Positions 18,055 to 27,520 of a stretch of 64,000 nucleotides of DNA are shown one piece after another; the stretch's first letter is position 1, and every line of letters starts with the position of its first letter. Origin of the DNA: Altibacter lentus (lineage in GTDB: Bacteria > Bacteroidota > Bacteroidia > Flavobacteriales > Flavobacteriaceae). The position numbers and the translations under genes are program-made. Under the pieces are notes generated by a model. The model was not told where the DNA came from and did no database searches. It saw nothing but the letters and a program-made list of their open reading frames with translations. The DNA is taken from assembly GCF_000746845.1 (NCBI RefSeq), contig NZ_KN050846.1:2062963-2126962 (forward strand). Direction: 5' to 3'.

Positions 18055-19430
18055 TGGCCAACGAACGGAGATCGGATACGCTTGGTAAAGATTCTATCAG
18101 TAAACTATTGATACGTCAGGCGGTACCTGCCTCCATTGGGATCCTGGTCATGTCGTTGAACATGATCGTCGATACTATTTTCGTTGGAAGGTGGATCGGT
18201 CCTTTGGCGATTTCGGCCATTACCGTAGTGATCCCTATTACGTTCTTCATTGGGGCCATTGGGCTCTCTATAGGAATTGGAGGAAGCTCCGTGCTATCCA
18301 GAGCGTTAGGCGCGGGGGATGAAGAAAAAGCGCTTCGGGTTTTCGGAAACCAGATCACACTTACTTTTTTAAGTTCTGGCTTGTTGGCTGTACTCGGACT
18401 TATTTTTCAACACGATCTTATTGAATTCTTTGGTGCCGATGAGTCCTTTAAGGACCTGGCGCTGGTCTATTATCGAATCGTGCTCTATGGTATCGTTATG
18501 TTGGCCATGTGTATGATGGGCAATAATGTGATCCGCGCCGAAGGCAAACCAAAGTTCGCAATGTATGCCATGATGCTGCCTGCCATCGGGAATATATTCA
18601 TGGACTATATTCTTATTAACGTTTTGGACTATGGCATGGAAGGTGCTGCTTGGGCTACTTTTATTAGTTATGCCGTATGTTTTGTGTTTATCTTGTGGTT
18701 TTTCTTTGCTAAAAGTGAACTCAGACTTCGCTGGGAATCATTTACCCTCCACAAAAGACTGGTTTCCGAAATTAGCAGCTTGAGCTTTGTAACCTTGGCA
18801 CGTCAAGGAACCATCGCCGTGATGACCGTTCTTCTTAACAATGTGTTGATCACCCACGGGGATGCATTGGATGTAGCTACCTACGGTATCATTAGTAGGA
18901 TGCTCATGTTCGCACTGTTCCCTGTAATTGGCGTCAATCAAGGATTTCTCCCTATAGCGGGATACAATTACGGAGCCGAACAATATCAACGCGTTCGCGA
19001 ATCGATCAATACTTCCATTAAATACTCCGGAGCCCTGGCGCTGCTCATTTTTGCCATTATCATGGTCTTTCCAACCGATATCGTTTCCATTTTTATTAGT
19101 AACAACCAAGGACTGGATGCCGAAACCCTTTCGAACAACGCGGAGATTTTACAGCGCACCCCCGATGCTTTGCGTTGGGTCTTTGCTGCGACTCCCGTAA
19201 TCGTGATCCAGCTTATTGGAGCCTCTTATTTTCAGGCCATTGGAAAAGCAATTCCAGCCCTGCTGCTTAGTTTAACAAAACAAGGTTTTTTCCTCATTCC
19301 CTTGGTTTTAATACTACCACAATATTTTGGCGTTTGGGGCGTCTGGATCTCATTCCCTATTGCCGATGTGCTCTCGACCATCGTGACCGGTTATTATTTG
19401 AATCGTGAAGTGCGGAAAATGATCGTATAG
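18054..19430 (+). CDS. MATE-family cation/drug antiporter
   Basis: 458 residues, about 12 transmembrane helices in two homologous halves (MatE domains about 17-180 and 240-410). The N-terminal IRQAVPASIGILVMSLNMIVDTIFVGRW is typical for MATE transporters that expel organic cations or other small molecules in exchange for Na+ or H+. The start overlaps the hemH stop codon by one base, so it is co-translated with ferrochelatase. Porphyrin or heme detoxification is an attractive inference, with no direct support in the sequence. Confidence 0.9.
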   Translation: MANERRSDTLGKDSISKLLIRQAVPASIGILVMSLNMIVDTIFVGRWIGPLAISAITVVIPITFFIGAIGLSIGIGGSSVLSRALGAGDEEKALRVFGNQITLTFLSSGLLAVLGLIFQHDLIEFFGADESFKDLALVYYRIVLYGIVMLAMCMMGNNVIRAEGKPKFAMYAMMLPAIGNIFMDYILINVLDYGMEGAAWATFISYAVCFVFILWFFFAKSELRLRWESFTLHKRLVSEISSLSFVTLARQGTIAVMTVLLNNVLITHGDALDVATYGIISRMLMFALFPVIGVNQGFLPIAGYNYGAEQYQRVRESINTSIKYSGALALLIFAIIMVFPTDIVSIFISNNQGLDAETLSNNAEILQRTPDALRWVFAATPVIVIQLIGASYFQAIGKAIPALLLSLTKQGFFLIPLVLILPQYFGVWGVWISFPIADVLSTIVTGYYLNREVRKMIV

Positions 19431-19478
19431 ATTTTTTGAAACCGAAGGGAACTATTATCTTTAAACAAACTTTTTTAC

Positions 19479-22400
19479 ATGCTTCTTATGAATCGATATC
19501 TCTTTAAATGTGTCCTTTTTCTTTGTTTTCTTTGCTTCGGAATCCCTTCTGAAAAGATTTCAGCACAAACCTACAATTCCCAACAATACGATGCTTTGGA
19601 GTACCGGCTTATTGGACCTTTCCGTGGCGGAAGAAGTGCTGCGGTGACAGGCGTTCCCGGCAAACCGAATCTTTTTTATTTTGGAGCAACAGGCGGCGGA
19701 ATCTGGGAAACAAAAGATGGAGGAAGACACTGGAAGAATATCTCCGACGGTTATTTTGGAGGTTCCATAGGAGCCATCGAAGTTGCTGCCGATGATCCAA
19801 ATGTGATTTATGTAGGTGGAGGGGAAAAAACTGTGCGAGGAAACGTTTCATCCGGTTACGGGATCTGGAAATCTGAAGATGCCGGTAAGAGCTGGAAGCA
19901 AATGGGTCTTGAAACAAGTAGGCATGTCCCTCGTTTAGCGATACACCCAAAAGACCATAACATTGTATATGCCGCAGTTCTGGGAAATATTTATAAACCT
20001 ACACAAGATCGGGGCGTATATAAAAGCACCGATGGGGGAAAGACATGGCGGAAAACACTTTTTGCCAATGAACAAGCCGGAGCCGTAGACCTTATCATGG
20101 ACCCTAATAATCCGCGCATCTTGTATGCCTCCACCTGGAATGTACAGCGAACACCTTATAGTTTGAGTAGTGGGGGAGACGGTTCTGCTTTGTGGAAGAG
20201 TACCGATAGTGGAGAGACGTGGAAAGAAATATCAAAGAATAAGGGGTTCCCAACCGATACGCTAGGGATCATTGGGATCACTGTGTCTCCGGCCAATAGT
20301 GACAGGCTGTGGGCCATAGTTGAAAATAAAGATAAAGGCGGGGTGTATAGAAGTGACGATGGCGGAGAGACCTGGGATCACGTAAACAGTGAACGCAAAC
20401 TGAGACAACGAGCATGGTATTACACACGTATCTACGCCGATCCTGTTGATGAAGATGTGATGTACGTACTTAATGTCAATTATCACAAAAGTACCGATGG
20501 AGGGAAAACTTACGAAACCTACAATGCACCACACGGCGACCATCACGACCTGTGGATCGCACCGGAGAACCCCAATAGAATGATCATTGGTGACGACGGA
20601 GGCGCACAGGTCACCTACGATGGCGGCGAAACATGGAGCACCTACTACAATCAGCCTACATCACAATTCTACCGCGTCACCACAGATAATTCATTTCCCT
20701 ATCGAATTTATGCTGCCCAACAAGACAATTCCACCATTCGCATCAAACACCGAAATGAGGGCTGGAGTATTGATGAAGATGATTGGGAATCTACCGCCGG
20801 TGGAGAAAGTGCTCATATAGCGGTAGACCCCGAAAATAATGATATTGTATACGGTGGAAGTTACGATGGTTTCCTGACCCGTTACAACCATGAGACGGGT
20901 ACGGTGAGAAGTGTTAGCGTCTGGCCGGACAATCCCATGGGACATGGAGCGGAAGCCATGAAATACAGGTTCCAATGGAATTTTCCAATCTTCTTTTCGC
21001 CCCATGACCCGAACAAGTTGTACACAGCTTCCAATCATTTGCACAGCACTATGAACGAGGGAGAAAGTTGGGATGTGATGAGCCCGGACCTTACACGCAA
21101 TGACCCTACCAAACTAAAATCTTCGGGAGGGCCCATCACTCAGGATAACACTTCGGTAGAATACTATGGAACCATATTTGCCGCAGCCGAATCGCCGGTG
21201 ACTCCGGGGGTCATCTGGACGGGAAGTGATGATGGTCTGGTGCATGTTACCCGTGACGGCGGAAAGACCTGGGAGAATGTAACTCCCAAGGGTATGCCGG
21301 AGTGGATGATGATCAATAGTGTGGAACCATCGGTGTTCGATGCAGGAACCTGTTATATTGCAGGCACCAAGTATAAGACAGGGGATTTTGCCCCTTACTT
21401 GTACAAAACTAATGACTTCGGAAAGACTTGGAAGAAGATCACGAATGGAATTCCCGCCGAACATTTTACCCGTGTGCTGCGGGAAGATCCAAAAAGAAAA
21501 GGGTTGCTGTATGCCGGCACCGAGACCGGAATGTACATATCTTTTGATGACGGAAGCAACTGGGCACCTTTTCAGCTTAACTTGCCCATCGTGCCAATCA
21601 CCGATCTGGCGCTGAAGGATAATAACCTTATTGTTGCTACACAGGGAAGAAGCCTTTGGATCCTTGATGATCTTACCGTTATCCATCAATTGGCTAGTGC
21701 AAAAGACAAAGATGTATTCCTGTTCAAACCAAAGGATACATACCGTATGGATGGAAATTCACGTTCGGGATCTCTTACCAGCGGAATGAATCACCCTAAC
21801 GGAGTGATGACGTATTTCTATGTGAAGGATCCTTCAGAAAAAGAGATACGATTGAGCTATCTCAACGCAAAGAATGATACCATCAAGACCTTCAGTACAA
21901 AAAGCAACGAAGACAAGTTGAAGGTAAAAGAAGGGGCCAACCTCCATATCTGGGACCTTCGCGGCGAAGGCGCAGAACGACTCAAAGGTATGATATTGTG
22001 GTGGGCCAGTACTGAAGCTCCACAGGCAGTGCCGGGAACGTACAAAGTGGTTCTGGAAGTAGGGGATGATATGCAATCACAGTCTTTCACGATCCTGCCG
22101 GATGCAAATGCCGAAACCGATCAAGAGGGGATGCAGCGACAATTCGATTTTATTACAGATGTCAATGCAACGGTAGACAAGGCCCATAAGTCCATCAAGA
22201 AAATACGAAAGATCAATGAGCAACTGGAAGCCTTTCAGAAACAATACAAAGACAATAAGTCCGTGCAGTCCTTAGTGGAAAAGGCAAAATCGCTTAGTGA
22301 GGAGTTTGGCAATATAGAAAAGGCATTGTATCAAACACAAAATCAGAGTGGACAAGACCCCCTCAATTTTCCGATAAGACTTACAAATAAATTAGCGCAT

Positions 22401-22595
22401 TTAAATAGTTTGGTAGGGATGGATGATTTTCCACCAACTCGGCAGGATATTGCAGTAAAGAATGAACTTACACAGCAGATCGATGCAGAACTACTGAAAT
22501 TCGAAACCTTGGTATCCAACGAGATCAAGGAATTCAACGATGCATTCAACGCCCAGAATTTAAATTATTTGTTTGTTGAAGAAGCCAAGGAATAA
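19479..22595 (+). CDS. Large exported BNR/VPS10-like beta-propeller protein
   Basis: 1038 residues. A signal peptide ends at about residue 30 (KISAQ); a start at the second Met (19488) is equally plausible. Residues about 40-760 hold many BNR/sortilin-like repeats with Asp-box motifs (STDGGKTW, SDDGGETW, TRDGGKTW and similar), giving one or two beta propellers. The C-terminal 170 residues are helical and charged, with possible coiled coil. Relatives are often annotated as glycosyl hydrolases, but Asp-box repeats alone do not prove catalysis. There is no T9SS sorting domain. Its stop overlaps the hemJ start by one base, an odd coupling. Confidence 0.85.
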   Translation: MLLMNRYLFKCVLFLCFLCFGIPSEKISAQTYNSQQYDALEYRLIGPFRGGRSAAVTGVPGKPNLFYFGATGGGIWETKDGGRHWKNISDGYFGGSIGAIEVAADDPNVIYVGGGEKTVRGNVSSGYGIWKSEDAGKSWKQMGLETSRHVPRLAIHPKDHNIVYAAVLGNIYKPTQDRGVYKSTDGGKTWRKTLFANEQAGAVDLIMDPNNPRILYASTWNVQRTPYSLSSGGDGSALWKSTDSGETWKEISKNKGFPTDTLGIIGITVSPANSDRLWAIVENKDKGGVYRSDDGGETWDHVNSERKLRQRAWYYTRIYADPVDEDVMYVLNVNYHKSTDGGKTYETYNAPHGDHHDLWIAPENPNRMIIGDDGGAQVTYDGGETWSTYYNQPTSQFYRVTTDNSFPYRIYAAQQDNSTIRIKHRNEGWSIDEDDWESTAGGESAHIAVDPENNDIVYGGSYDGFLTRYNHETGTVRSVSVWPDNPMGHGAEAMKYRFQWNFPIFFSPHDPNKLYTASNHLHSTMNEGESWDVMSPDLTRNDPTKLKSSGGPITQDNTSVEYYGTIFAAAESPVTPGVIWTGSDDGLVHVTRDGGKTWENVTPKGMPEWMMINSVEPSVFDAGTCYIAGTKYKTGDFAPYLYKTNDFGKTWKKITNGIPAEHFTRVLREDPKRKGLLYAGTETGMYISFDDGSNWAPFQLNLPIVPITDLALKDNNLIVATQGRSLWILDDLTVIHQLASAKDKDVFLFKPKDTYRMDGNSRSGSLTSGMNHPNGVMTYFYVKDPSEKEIRLSYLNAKNDTIKTFSTKSNEDKLKVKEGANLHIWDLRGEGAERLKGMILWWASTEAPQAVPGTYKVVLEVGDDMQSQSFTILPDANAETDQEGMQRQFDFITDVNATVDKAHKSIKKIRKINEQLEAFQKQYKDNKSVQSLVEKAKSLSEEFGNIEKALYQTQNQSGQDPLNFPIRLTNKLAHLNSLVGMDDFPPTRQDIAVKNELTQQIDAELLKFETLVSNEIKEFNDAFNAQNLNYLFVEEAKE

Positions 22596-23143
22596 TGGAA
22601 TACAATTATATAAAATCGCTGCACCTCATTTTTGTGATTACATGGTTTGCGGGATTGTTCTACATCGTCCGGCTTTTTGTGTATCAAATAGAGGCGGCTC
22701 ATAAGGCATCTCCGGAAAAGGAGATCCTTGGCAAGCAGCTTAAACTCATGTCCAAACGCCTTTGGACCATCATCACCTGGCCTAGTATGATCTTAGCGCT
22801 GGGGTTTGGCATTTGGGTAATCGCACTGCGTCCTTTTTACTTTACCGATGCTTGGATGCAGGTAAAACTCGGATTTGTAATAGCTTTGATATTCTACCAT
22901 TTTAAATGTCACAGCATCTATAATGAGCTTCAAAGGGATAAGGTTCGCTATTCGTCCGGCTTTATGCGACTGTTCAATGAAGGGGCTACGATCATTCTTT
23001 TTGCGGTCGTTTTTCTGGTGATTCTGAAAAATGCAGTGAACTGGATCTACGGAGTAGTAGGCATCGTGCTCTTTTCACTCCTCCTTATGCTGGGATATCG
23101 CTTCTACAAAAGATGGCGGGAACGCAACGAGGATAGCGAATGA
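22595..23143 (+). CDS. hemJ: Protoporphyrinogen IX oxidase, HemJ type
   Basis: 182 residues with four to five membrane helices. Annotation pipelines often call this family CopD-like. His10 (IKSLHLIFVITWFAG) and Lys91 (WMQVKLGF) fall where the essential His and Lys of characterised HemJ proteins lie. HemJ oxidises protoporphyrinogen IX to protoporphyrin IX, the step between HemF and HemH. No HemG or HemY is seen in the window, and the heme context supports the call. It starts within the stop codon of the BNR gene. Confidence 0.85.
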   Translation: MEYNYIKSLHLIFVITWFAGLFYIVRLFVYQIEAAHKASPEKEILGKQLKLMSKRLWTIITWPSMILALGFGIWVIALRPFYFTDAWMQVKLGFVIALIFYHFKCHSIYNELQRDKVRYSSGFMRLFNEGATIILFAVVFLVILKNAVNWIYGVVGIVLFSLLLMLGYRFYKRWRERNEDSE

Positions 23144-23249
23144 GAAATGCTGAAAATTCTCTGTTGCGTTTCTTTCCCGACCGGTTCAATGCAAGAGAGA
23201 AACCGCTTTGGTGTAATTATTGTTATCTTTCTGAAACATATTAACAATA

Positions 23250-24707
23250 ATGAGATTTACCAAATCCTTACGTTTCCGGATCTTTCTTTCTATGCTGCTT
23301 ATTGTAATAGGCGCATCCATACTTATTGCGGCCGTAACCATCTACCAATATCGTGAAGAGGCCGAAGATTATCATCGGGAGCGTTTGTTGCGAAAGGAAA
23401 CTGCCATTCGTGAGAATATAAATTATGCCCTAAAGACCACAACCTATCCTGTAGATACCGAGAACATTCCTTTGATTTTTAAAGATAAGATCTACGAGAT
23501 CAAGAACATACACAATCTTGAACTGTATCTATACGACCTGGAAGGGAACCTGCTTAAATCTTCCAAAGCAACTTTTTATAAGGACACTACAGATACGACC
23601 TTACCCGATTATGTGATAGAGGCTTTGGAAAACTCACCGACAAAACATTTTGTAGAGCAATTCTCTGAAGATGGTCAGGAATATCAGTCTTCGTATTCGT
23701 ATATCACCGACAGCTATTTCAAGCCGCTGGCGATCCTAAACCTCCCTTATATAGAAGATGACGGTTTTTTAAACAAGGAGCTAAAAGAAAATCTAACACG
23801 GCTTGGGTATGCATATATTTTCATGTTGCTTATTGCCATTGCGATCTCCTATTTTCTGTCCAAATACATTACCCGATCGCTCAACGCCATTAGTCAAAAG
23901 ATCACCGAGACGCGCCTTAACAAGCGCAATAAGCGTATACTCATCAACGATACTACCCAAGAGATCTCTACCCTCGTAAATGCGTATAATCGTATGATCG
24001 ACGAGTTGGAGAGCAGTGCAGCCCAATTGGCGGCAAACGAAAGGGAAGCTGCGTGGAGAGAGATGGCAAAGCAAGTGGCACACGAAATAAAGAACCCCTT
24101 AACCCCAATGCGACTTACGGTACAAAGCTTTCAGCGAAAATTCGATCCCGGGGATCCGGATGTAGTAAAGAAATTAGAGGAATACAGTAATACGCTTATT
24201 CAACAGATCGATACGATGAGTTCTATTGCTTCGGCTTTTTCAACGTATGCGCAGATGCCGGCCCAGCAGGATGAGACTTTGAATGTCGTTAAAATTACCA
24301 AACTCGCTTTGGATATCTTCAATGAAGATTATATCTATTTCTTTTCCGAAGAAGAAGATCTCATTGCTAAATTCGACAGAACACAACTTATTCGTGTGAT
24401 TACAAATTTGGTCAAGAATAGTATACATGCCATAGAACAGCGTGCCCCGGAGCATCCACGTATTGAAGTTCATGTCTATCCCGAGGGAGCGAATGCCGTG
24501 ATCACGGTGCAAGACAACGGAATAGGGGTTATTGAGGCAAACAAAGCCAAGGTGTTCGAACCAAAGTTTACTACCAAAACCAGCGGAATGGGACTTGGAC
24601 TGGGCATGGTAAAAAAGATTGTTGAAACCTATGAGGGAACCATTTATTTTGATTCTGAAGAAGGAAAAGGAACCACCTTTAAAGTAGCATTCCCCAGAAA
24701 ATTATAG
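23250..24707 (+). CDS. Membrane sensor histidine kinase (NtrY-like)
   Basis: 485 residues. Two transmembrane helices (about residues 11-32 and 185-206) flank a periplasmic sensor region of about 150 residues. A HAMP-like linker follows (about 206-260). The HisKA box is AHEIKNPLTPMRL with phospho-acceptor His278; the ATPase domain shows N-box NLVKNSIHAIE, G1 DNGIGV and G2 GMGLGLGMVK. The NPLTP form resembles NtrY kinases. No response regulator gene is adjacent, so it is an orphan here. Confidence 0.9.
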   Translation: MRFTKSLRFRIFLSMLLIVIGASILIAAVTIYQYREEAEDYHRERLLRKETAIRENINYALKTTTYPVDTENIPLIFKDKIYEIKNIHNLELYLYDLEGNLLKSSKATFYKDTTDTTLPDYVIEALENSPTKHFVEQFSEDGQEYQSSYSYITDSYFKPLAILNLPYIEDDGFLNKELKENLTRLGYAYIFMLLIAIAISYFLSKYITRSLNAISQKITETRLNKRNKRILINDTTQEISTLVNAYNRMIDELESSAAQLAANEREAAWREMAKQVAHEIKNPLTPMRLTVQSFQRKFDPGDPDVVKKLEEYSNTLIQQIDTMSSIASAFSTYAQMPAQQDETLNVVKITKLALDIFNEDYIYFFSEEEDLIAKFDRTQLIRVITNLVKNSIHAIEQRAPEHPRIEVHVYPEGANAVITVQDNGIGVIEANKAKVFEPKFTTKTSGMGLGLGMVKKIVETYEGTIYFDSEEGKGTTFKVAFPRKL

Positions 24708-24752
24708 TAATTTTAGAAGACAAAAAATCAAATACCACCAAAAACTTTTACC

Positions 24753-25535
24753 ATGACATACGAAAATATTCGTTTCGATAAAAAAGAAGGAATTGCTATC
24801 ATCACGATCGACAGGCCCAGCAAGCTCAATGCTCTCAATAGCGCTACGATCAAAGAACTACATAATGCTTTAAAAGAGGCAGATGCTGCCAAAAGCATAA
24901 AAGTTATTATCCTTACCGGGAGTGGCGAAAAAGCTTTCGTGGCCGGAGCCGATATTAGCGAATTTGCAGATTTTTCGGTGGCACAAGGAGAACGATTGGC
25001 CGCAGAAGGCCAAGCGAAATTGTTTGATTTTGTCGCACATCTTTCCACACCTGTCATCGCTGCCGTGAACGGTTTTGCCTTGGGCGGAGGCCTTGAACTT
25101 GCGATGTCTGCTCATTTTAGGATTGCCAGCGAAAATGCCAAGATGGGGTTACCCGAGGTTTCTTTGGGTGTTATTCCGGGATACGGAGGTACGCAACGGC
25201 TTCCTCAATTGGTAGGCAAAGGAAGGGCGATGGAAATGATCATGACTGCCGGTATGATCGATGCACATCAGGCGCTCCAATATGGGCTGGTGAATCATGT
25301 TACATCCCTCGATGAGCTTATGGAGTTTACACAAAAGATCGCACAAAAAATCATGCGTAATTCATCCGTAGCCATTGCAGCTGCTATTACTGCTATTAAT
25401 GCAGGCTATGAAGACGGGGAGAACGGTTTTGAAGAAGAGATTACGCAGTTTGGAAAGTGTTTTGGGACGGCCGATTTTCAAGAAGGGACACAGGCATTTC
25501 TGGAGAAACGTAAAGCTAATTTTCCTGGAAAATAA
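24753..25535 (+). CDS. Enoyl-CoA hydratase/isomerase family protein
   Basis: 260 residues, one crotonase fold. Typical blocks: IDRPSKLNALN near residue 20, the oxyanion-hole motif AVNGFALGGGLELAM near 100-114, and GLPEVSLGVIPGYGGTQRLPQLVG near 130. Both glutamates expected of a hydratase are present (in GGGLELAM and GLPEV), so hydration of trans-2-enoyl-CoA in fatty-acid or butyryl-CoA metabolism is likely. The exact chain length cannot be read. Confidence 0.9.
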   Translation: MTYENIRFDKKEGIAIITIDRPSKLNALNSATIKELHNALKEADAAKSIKVIILTGSGEKAFVAGADISEFADFSVAQGERLAAEGQAKLFDFVAHLSTPVIAAVNGFALGGGLELAMSAHFRIASENAKMGLPEVSLGVIPGYGGTQRLPQLVGKGRAMEMIMTAGMIDAHQALQYGLVNHVTSLDELMEFTQKIAQKIMRNSSVAIAAAITAINAGYEDGENGFEEEITQFGKCFGTADFQEGTQAFLEKRKANFPGK

Positions 25536-25570
25536 CTTGGAGTAATTCCAAAATAAATAGGAATATTTCC
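25519..25570. promoter_or_regulatory. Three short GGA/TCC palindromes before the radical SAM gene
   Basis: ATTTTCC-T-GGAAAAT (25519-25533, overlapping the end of the crotonase gene), TTGGA-N5-TCCAA (25537-25551) and GGAA-N3-TTCC (25560-25570). The last two share a GGAnTAnTTCC core and lie 21 bp apart, about two helical turns. The binding protein is unknown. Confidence 0.45.
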
Positions 25571-25612
25571 AAATTATGAATATTTTTGAATGCTCATACT
25601 CAAACAATATTC

Positions 25613-26692
25613 ATGTCCCAAGATTCTATAAAAGGCCGGGGTGCCCAAAAACATGTTCATAACCGCTTTTTCGAGCATCATCACGAAATTCGGGATGATT
25701 TTTTGAATTTTTGTCATGCTGAAGAAGAGGTGGCAGACCCCAATAAAACCAAATATATTGATGTCTTCCCAAAATCACTGGTGAACACAGTGGAAAGCCC
25801 CGATGTAGGGATGGGCTATTCTGCGAATCCTTATCAGGGGTGCGAACATGGCTGCGTCTATTGCTACGCCCGAAACAGTCATGAGTATTGGGGCTACAGT
25901 GCAGGCTTGGATTTTGAAAGGGTTATTTTGGTAAAACGCAATGCTGCCCAGTTATTGCGAGAGAAACTGAACAGTCAATCATGGGAGGCACATCCTATTG
26001 TTTTTTCGGGGAATACAGATTGTTACCAGCCTATAGAGCGAAAGCTTGAGATCACTCGAAACTGCCTGAAAGTATTTTTAGAAAAGAAACATCCGGTGGG
26101 TATCATCACAAAGAATTCCCTCATTCTTCGGGACCTTGATATCTTAAAGGAACTCGCCAGGGACAATTTAATTCAGGTGAATCTTTCCATTACATCCCTT
26201 TCTGAAGCTACCAGACGCTTATTGGAACCCAGAACCGCAAGCATAGCACAACGATTAAAGACAGTAGCAGTACTTTCAGAAAATAATATCCCGGTGCGTG
26301 TAATGATGGCACCCATCATTCCTTCCCTTAACAGTCATGAGATCTTGCCTTTGGTAAAAGAAGTAGCGACACTTGGAGCTCGTGATGTGGCCTATACGGT
26401 CGTTAGGCTCAACGGACAGATTGCAGAGATCTTTACCGATTGGATCCACAAATCCCTTCCGGATCGCGCAGAGCGGATATTGAATCAGATCGCAGAATGC
26501 CACGGAGGAACGCTAAACGACAGCCAATTTGGAAGGCGCATGCGCGGCGAAGGAACTTTTGCCATGCAAATCAAGGATACAATGGAACTGGCCAAGAAAA
26601 AATATCTAAAGCAAGGCCCTATGGCTCCATTAAATACCACACTTTACCAATCCCTTAAAAAGCCACAACTAAGATTGTTCGATGAACCTTAA
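25613..26692 (+). CDS. PA0069-family radical SAM protein (SPL-like)
   Basis: 359 residues from the ATG at 25613; an upstream in-frame TTG would add nine residues but is less likely. The [4Fe-4S] motif is C77-x3-C81-x2-C84 in GCEHGCVYCYARNSH, followed by the YWGYSAG and TDCYQPIERKLEITR segments typical of PA0069 proteins, which resemble spore photoproduct lyase. Their physiological reaction is not established; DNA repair has been proposed from similarity. It overlaps the convergent acyltransferase gene by four bases at the stop codons. Confidence 0.87.
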   Translation: MSQDSIKGRGAQKHVHNRFFEHHHEIRDDFLNFCHAEEEVADPNKTKYIDVFPKSLVNTVESPDVGMGYSANPYQGCEHGCVYCYARNSHEYWGYSAGLDFERVILVKRNAAQLLREKLNSQSWEAHPIVFSGNTDCYQPIERKLEITRNCLKVFLEKKHPVGIITKNSLILRDLDILKELARDNLIQVNLSITSLSEATRRLLEPRTASIAQRLKTVAVLSENNIPVRVMMAPIIPSLNSHEILPLVKEVATLGARDVAYTVVRLNGQIAEIFTDWIHKSLPDRAERILNQIAECHGGTLNDSQFGRRMRGEGTFAMQIKDTMELAKKKYLKQGPMAPLNTTLYQSLKKPQLRLFDEP

Positions 26693-27432
26693 ACTTCAAC
26701 ACCCGAATTGATAATGGTTTCAACTTTGTCGATCAATTCGTTCGTGTTATAGTCGGAAACTTTAATGGCAGGATGTGCTATAAATTTCAATCGAACACCC
26801 AAAGGCATAGGAAACATCCCATAACGTTGTAATTTCCATGAGTTGCTAACACTTATCGGAAGCACATACGCTTCGGGGGCATATTTAAACAATGTCTCGA
26901 GGCCGCGGCGCTTGAATGGTTTAGGATTGCCATCACGACTTCTGGTGCCTTCGGGGAATATGACAACGCTTCGGTTGTAGTGAGAAATATATTTGGCGAT
27001 CTTAATGATCTGTTCTGTCGCTTGTTTTGGGTTCTTTCTGTCAATAAGCACACTTCCGCCGTGTTTCAGATTAAATGATATGGAAGGAATTCCTTTGCCC
27101 AGTTCAATTTTCGAGATGAATTTTGGGTGGTACTTACGAAGATACCATATAATGGGCGGGATATCCCACATACTTTGATGATTAGAAACGATAATAATGG
27201 GAAGATTGTTAGGGATACTCGTATGAAGGTTCATAGTAAATCGAGTCCCCAAGATATTTAAACATCTCAGGATCCACCAATTGAAGTAATCTACACTGCT
27301 TTTATGCGCTTGATATCCAAAAAAATGAAGACAGATCCATTGTGTGGGATGAAACAATAGAAGGTTGAGACCGAAAAAAAAATAAAAGATTACCGAGAAC
27401 GGATAGCTCAATATTCTGGATGCTTGTTTCAT
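26689..27432 (-). CDS. plsC: 1-acyl-sn-glycerol-3-phosphate acyltransferase
   Basis: 247 residues from the ATG at 27432. An upstream in-frame ATG at 27477 would add 15 residues, but it lies inside the terminator hairpin of the preceding gene. The acyltransferase box HQSMWD (His85 to Asp90) and the FPEGTRSRDG block near residue 155 are the HX4D and EGT motifs of PlsC. One or two N-terminal membrane helices anchor it. It acylates lysophosphatidate to phosphatidate in phospholipid synthesis. Paralogues exist in many Bacteroidota, so substrate preference is uncertain. Confidence 0.87.
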   Translation of the reverse strand: MKQASRILSYPFSVIFYFFFGLNLLLFHPTQWICLHFFGYQAHKSSVDYFNWWILRCLNILGTRFTMNLHTSIPNNLPIIIVSNHQSMWDIPPIIWYLRKYHPKFISKIELGKGIPSISFNLKHGGSVLIDRKNPKQATEQIIKIAKYISHYNRSVVIFPEGTRSRDGNPKPFKRRGLETLFKYAPEAYVLPISVSNSWKLQRYGMFPMPLGVRLKFIAHPAIKVSDYNTNELIDKVETIINSGVEV

Positions 27433-27466
27433 ACCTGAGTGAGGATCAATGGTGCTATAAAAATAT

Positions 27467-27500
27467 AAAAAAACCACCTACTGGAAGAGCGGTGGTCTTT
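27467..27500 (-). terminator. Intrinsic terminator after the bacilliredoxin gene
   Basis: On the minus strand ACCACC (complement of 27491-27496) pairs with GGTGGT (complement of 27473-27478) across a 12-base loop, followed by a long T-run. It lies about 25 bases after the stop at 27521 and argues against an acyltransferase start at 27477. Confidence 0.75.
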
Positions 27501-27520
27501 TATGTATAGGCTGGAGTCTA

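Noticed and set aside
21114-21689. Long open frame antisense to the BNR-repeat gene
   Set aside because: It mirrors a well-supported coding gene, has no recognisable domain and no promoter; the repetitive codon pattern of the sense gene explains it.
25586-25612. Upstream TTG start for the radical SAM gene
   Set aside because: An ATG follows nine codons later and the extra residues do not belong to the family's conserved part.
27433-27477. Upstream ATG for plsC
   Set aside because: It lies in the terminator hairpin of the bacilliredoxin gene; the later ATG gives a normal PlsC N-terminus.
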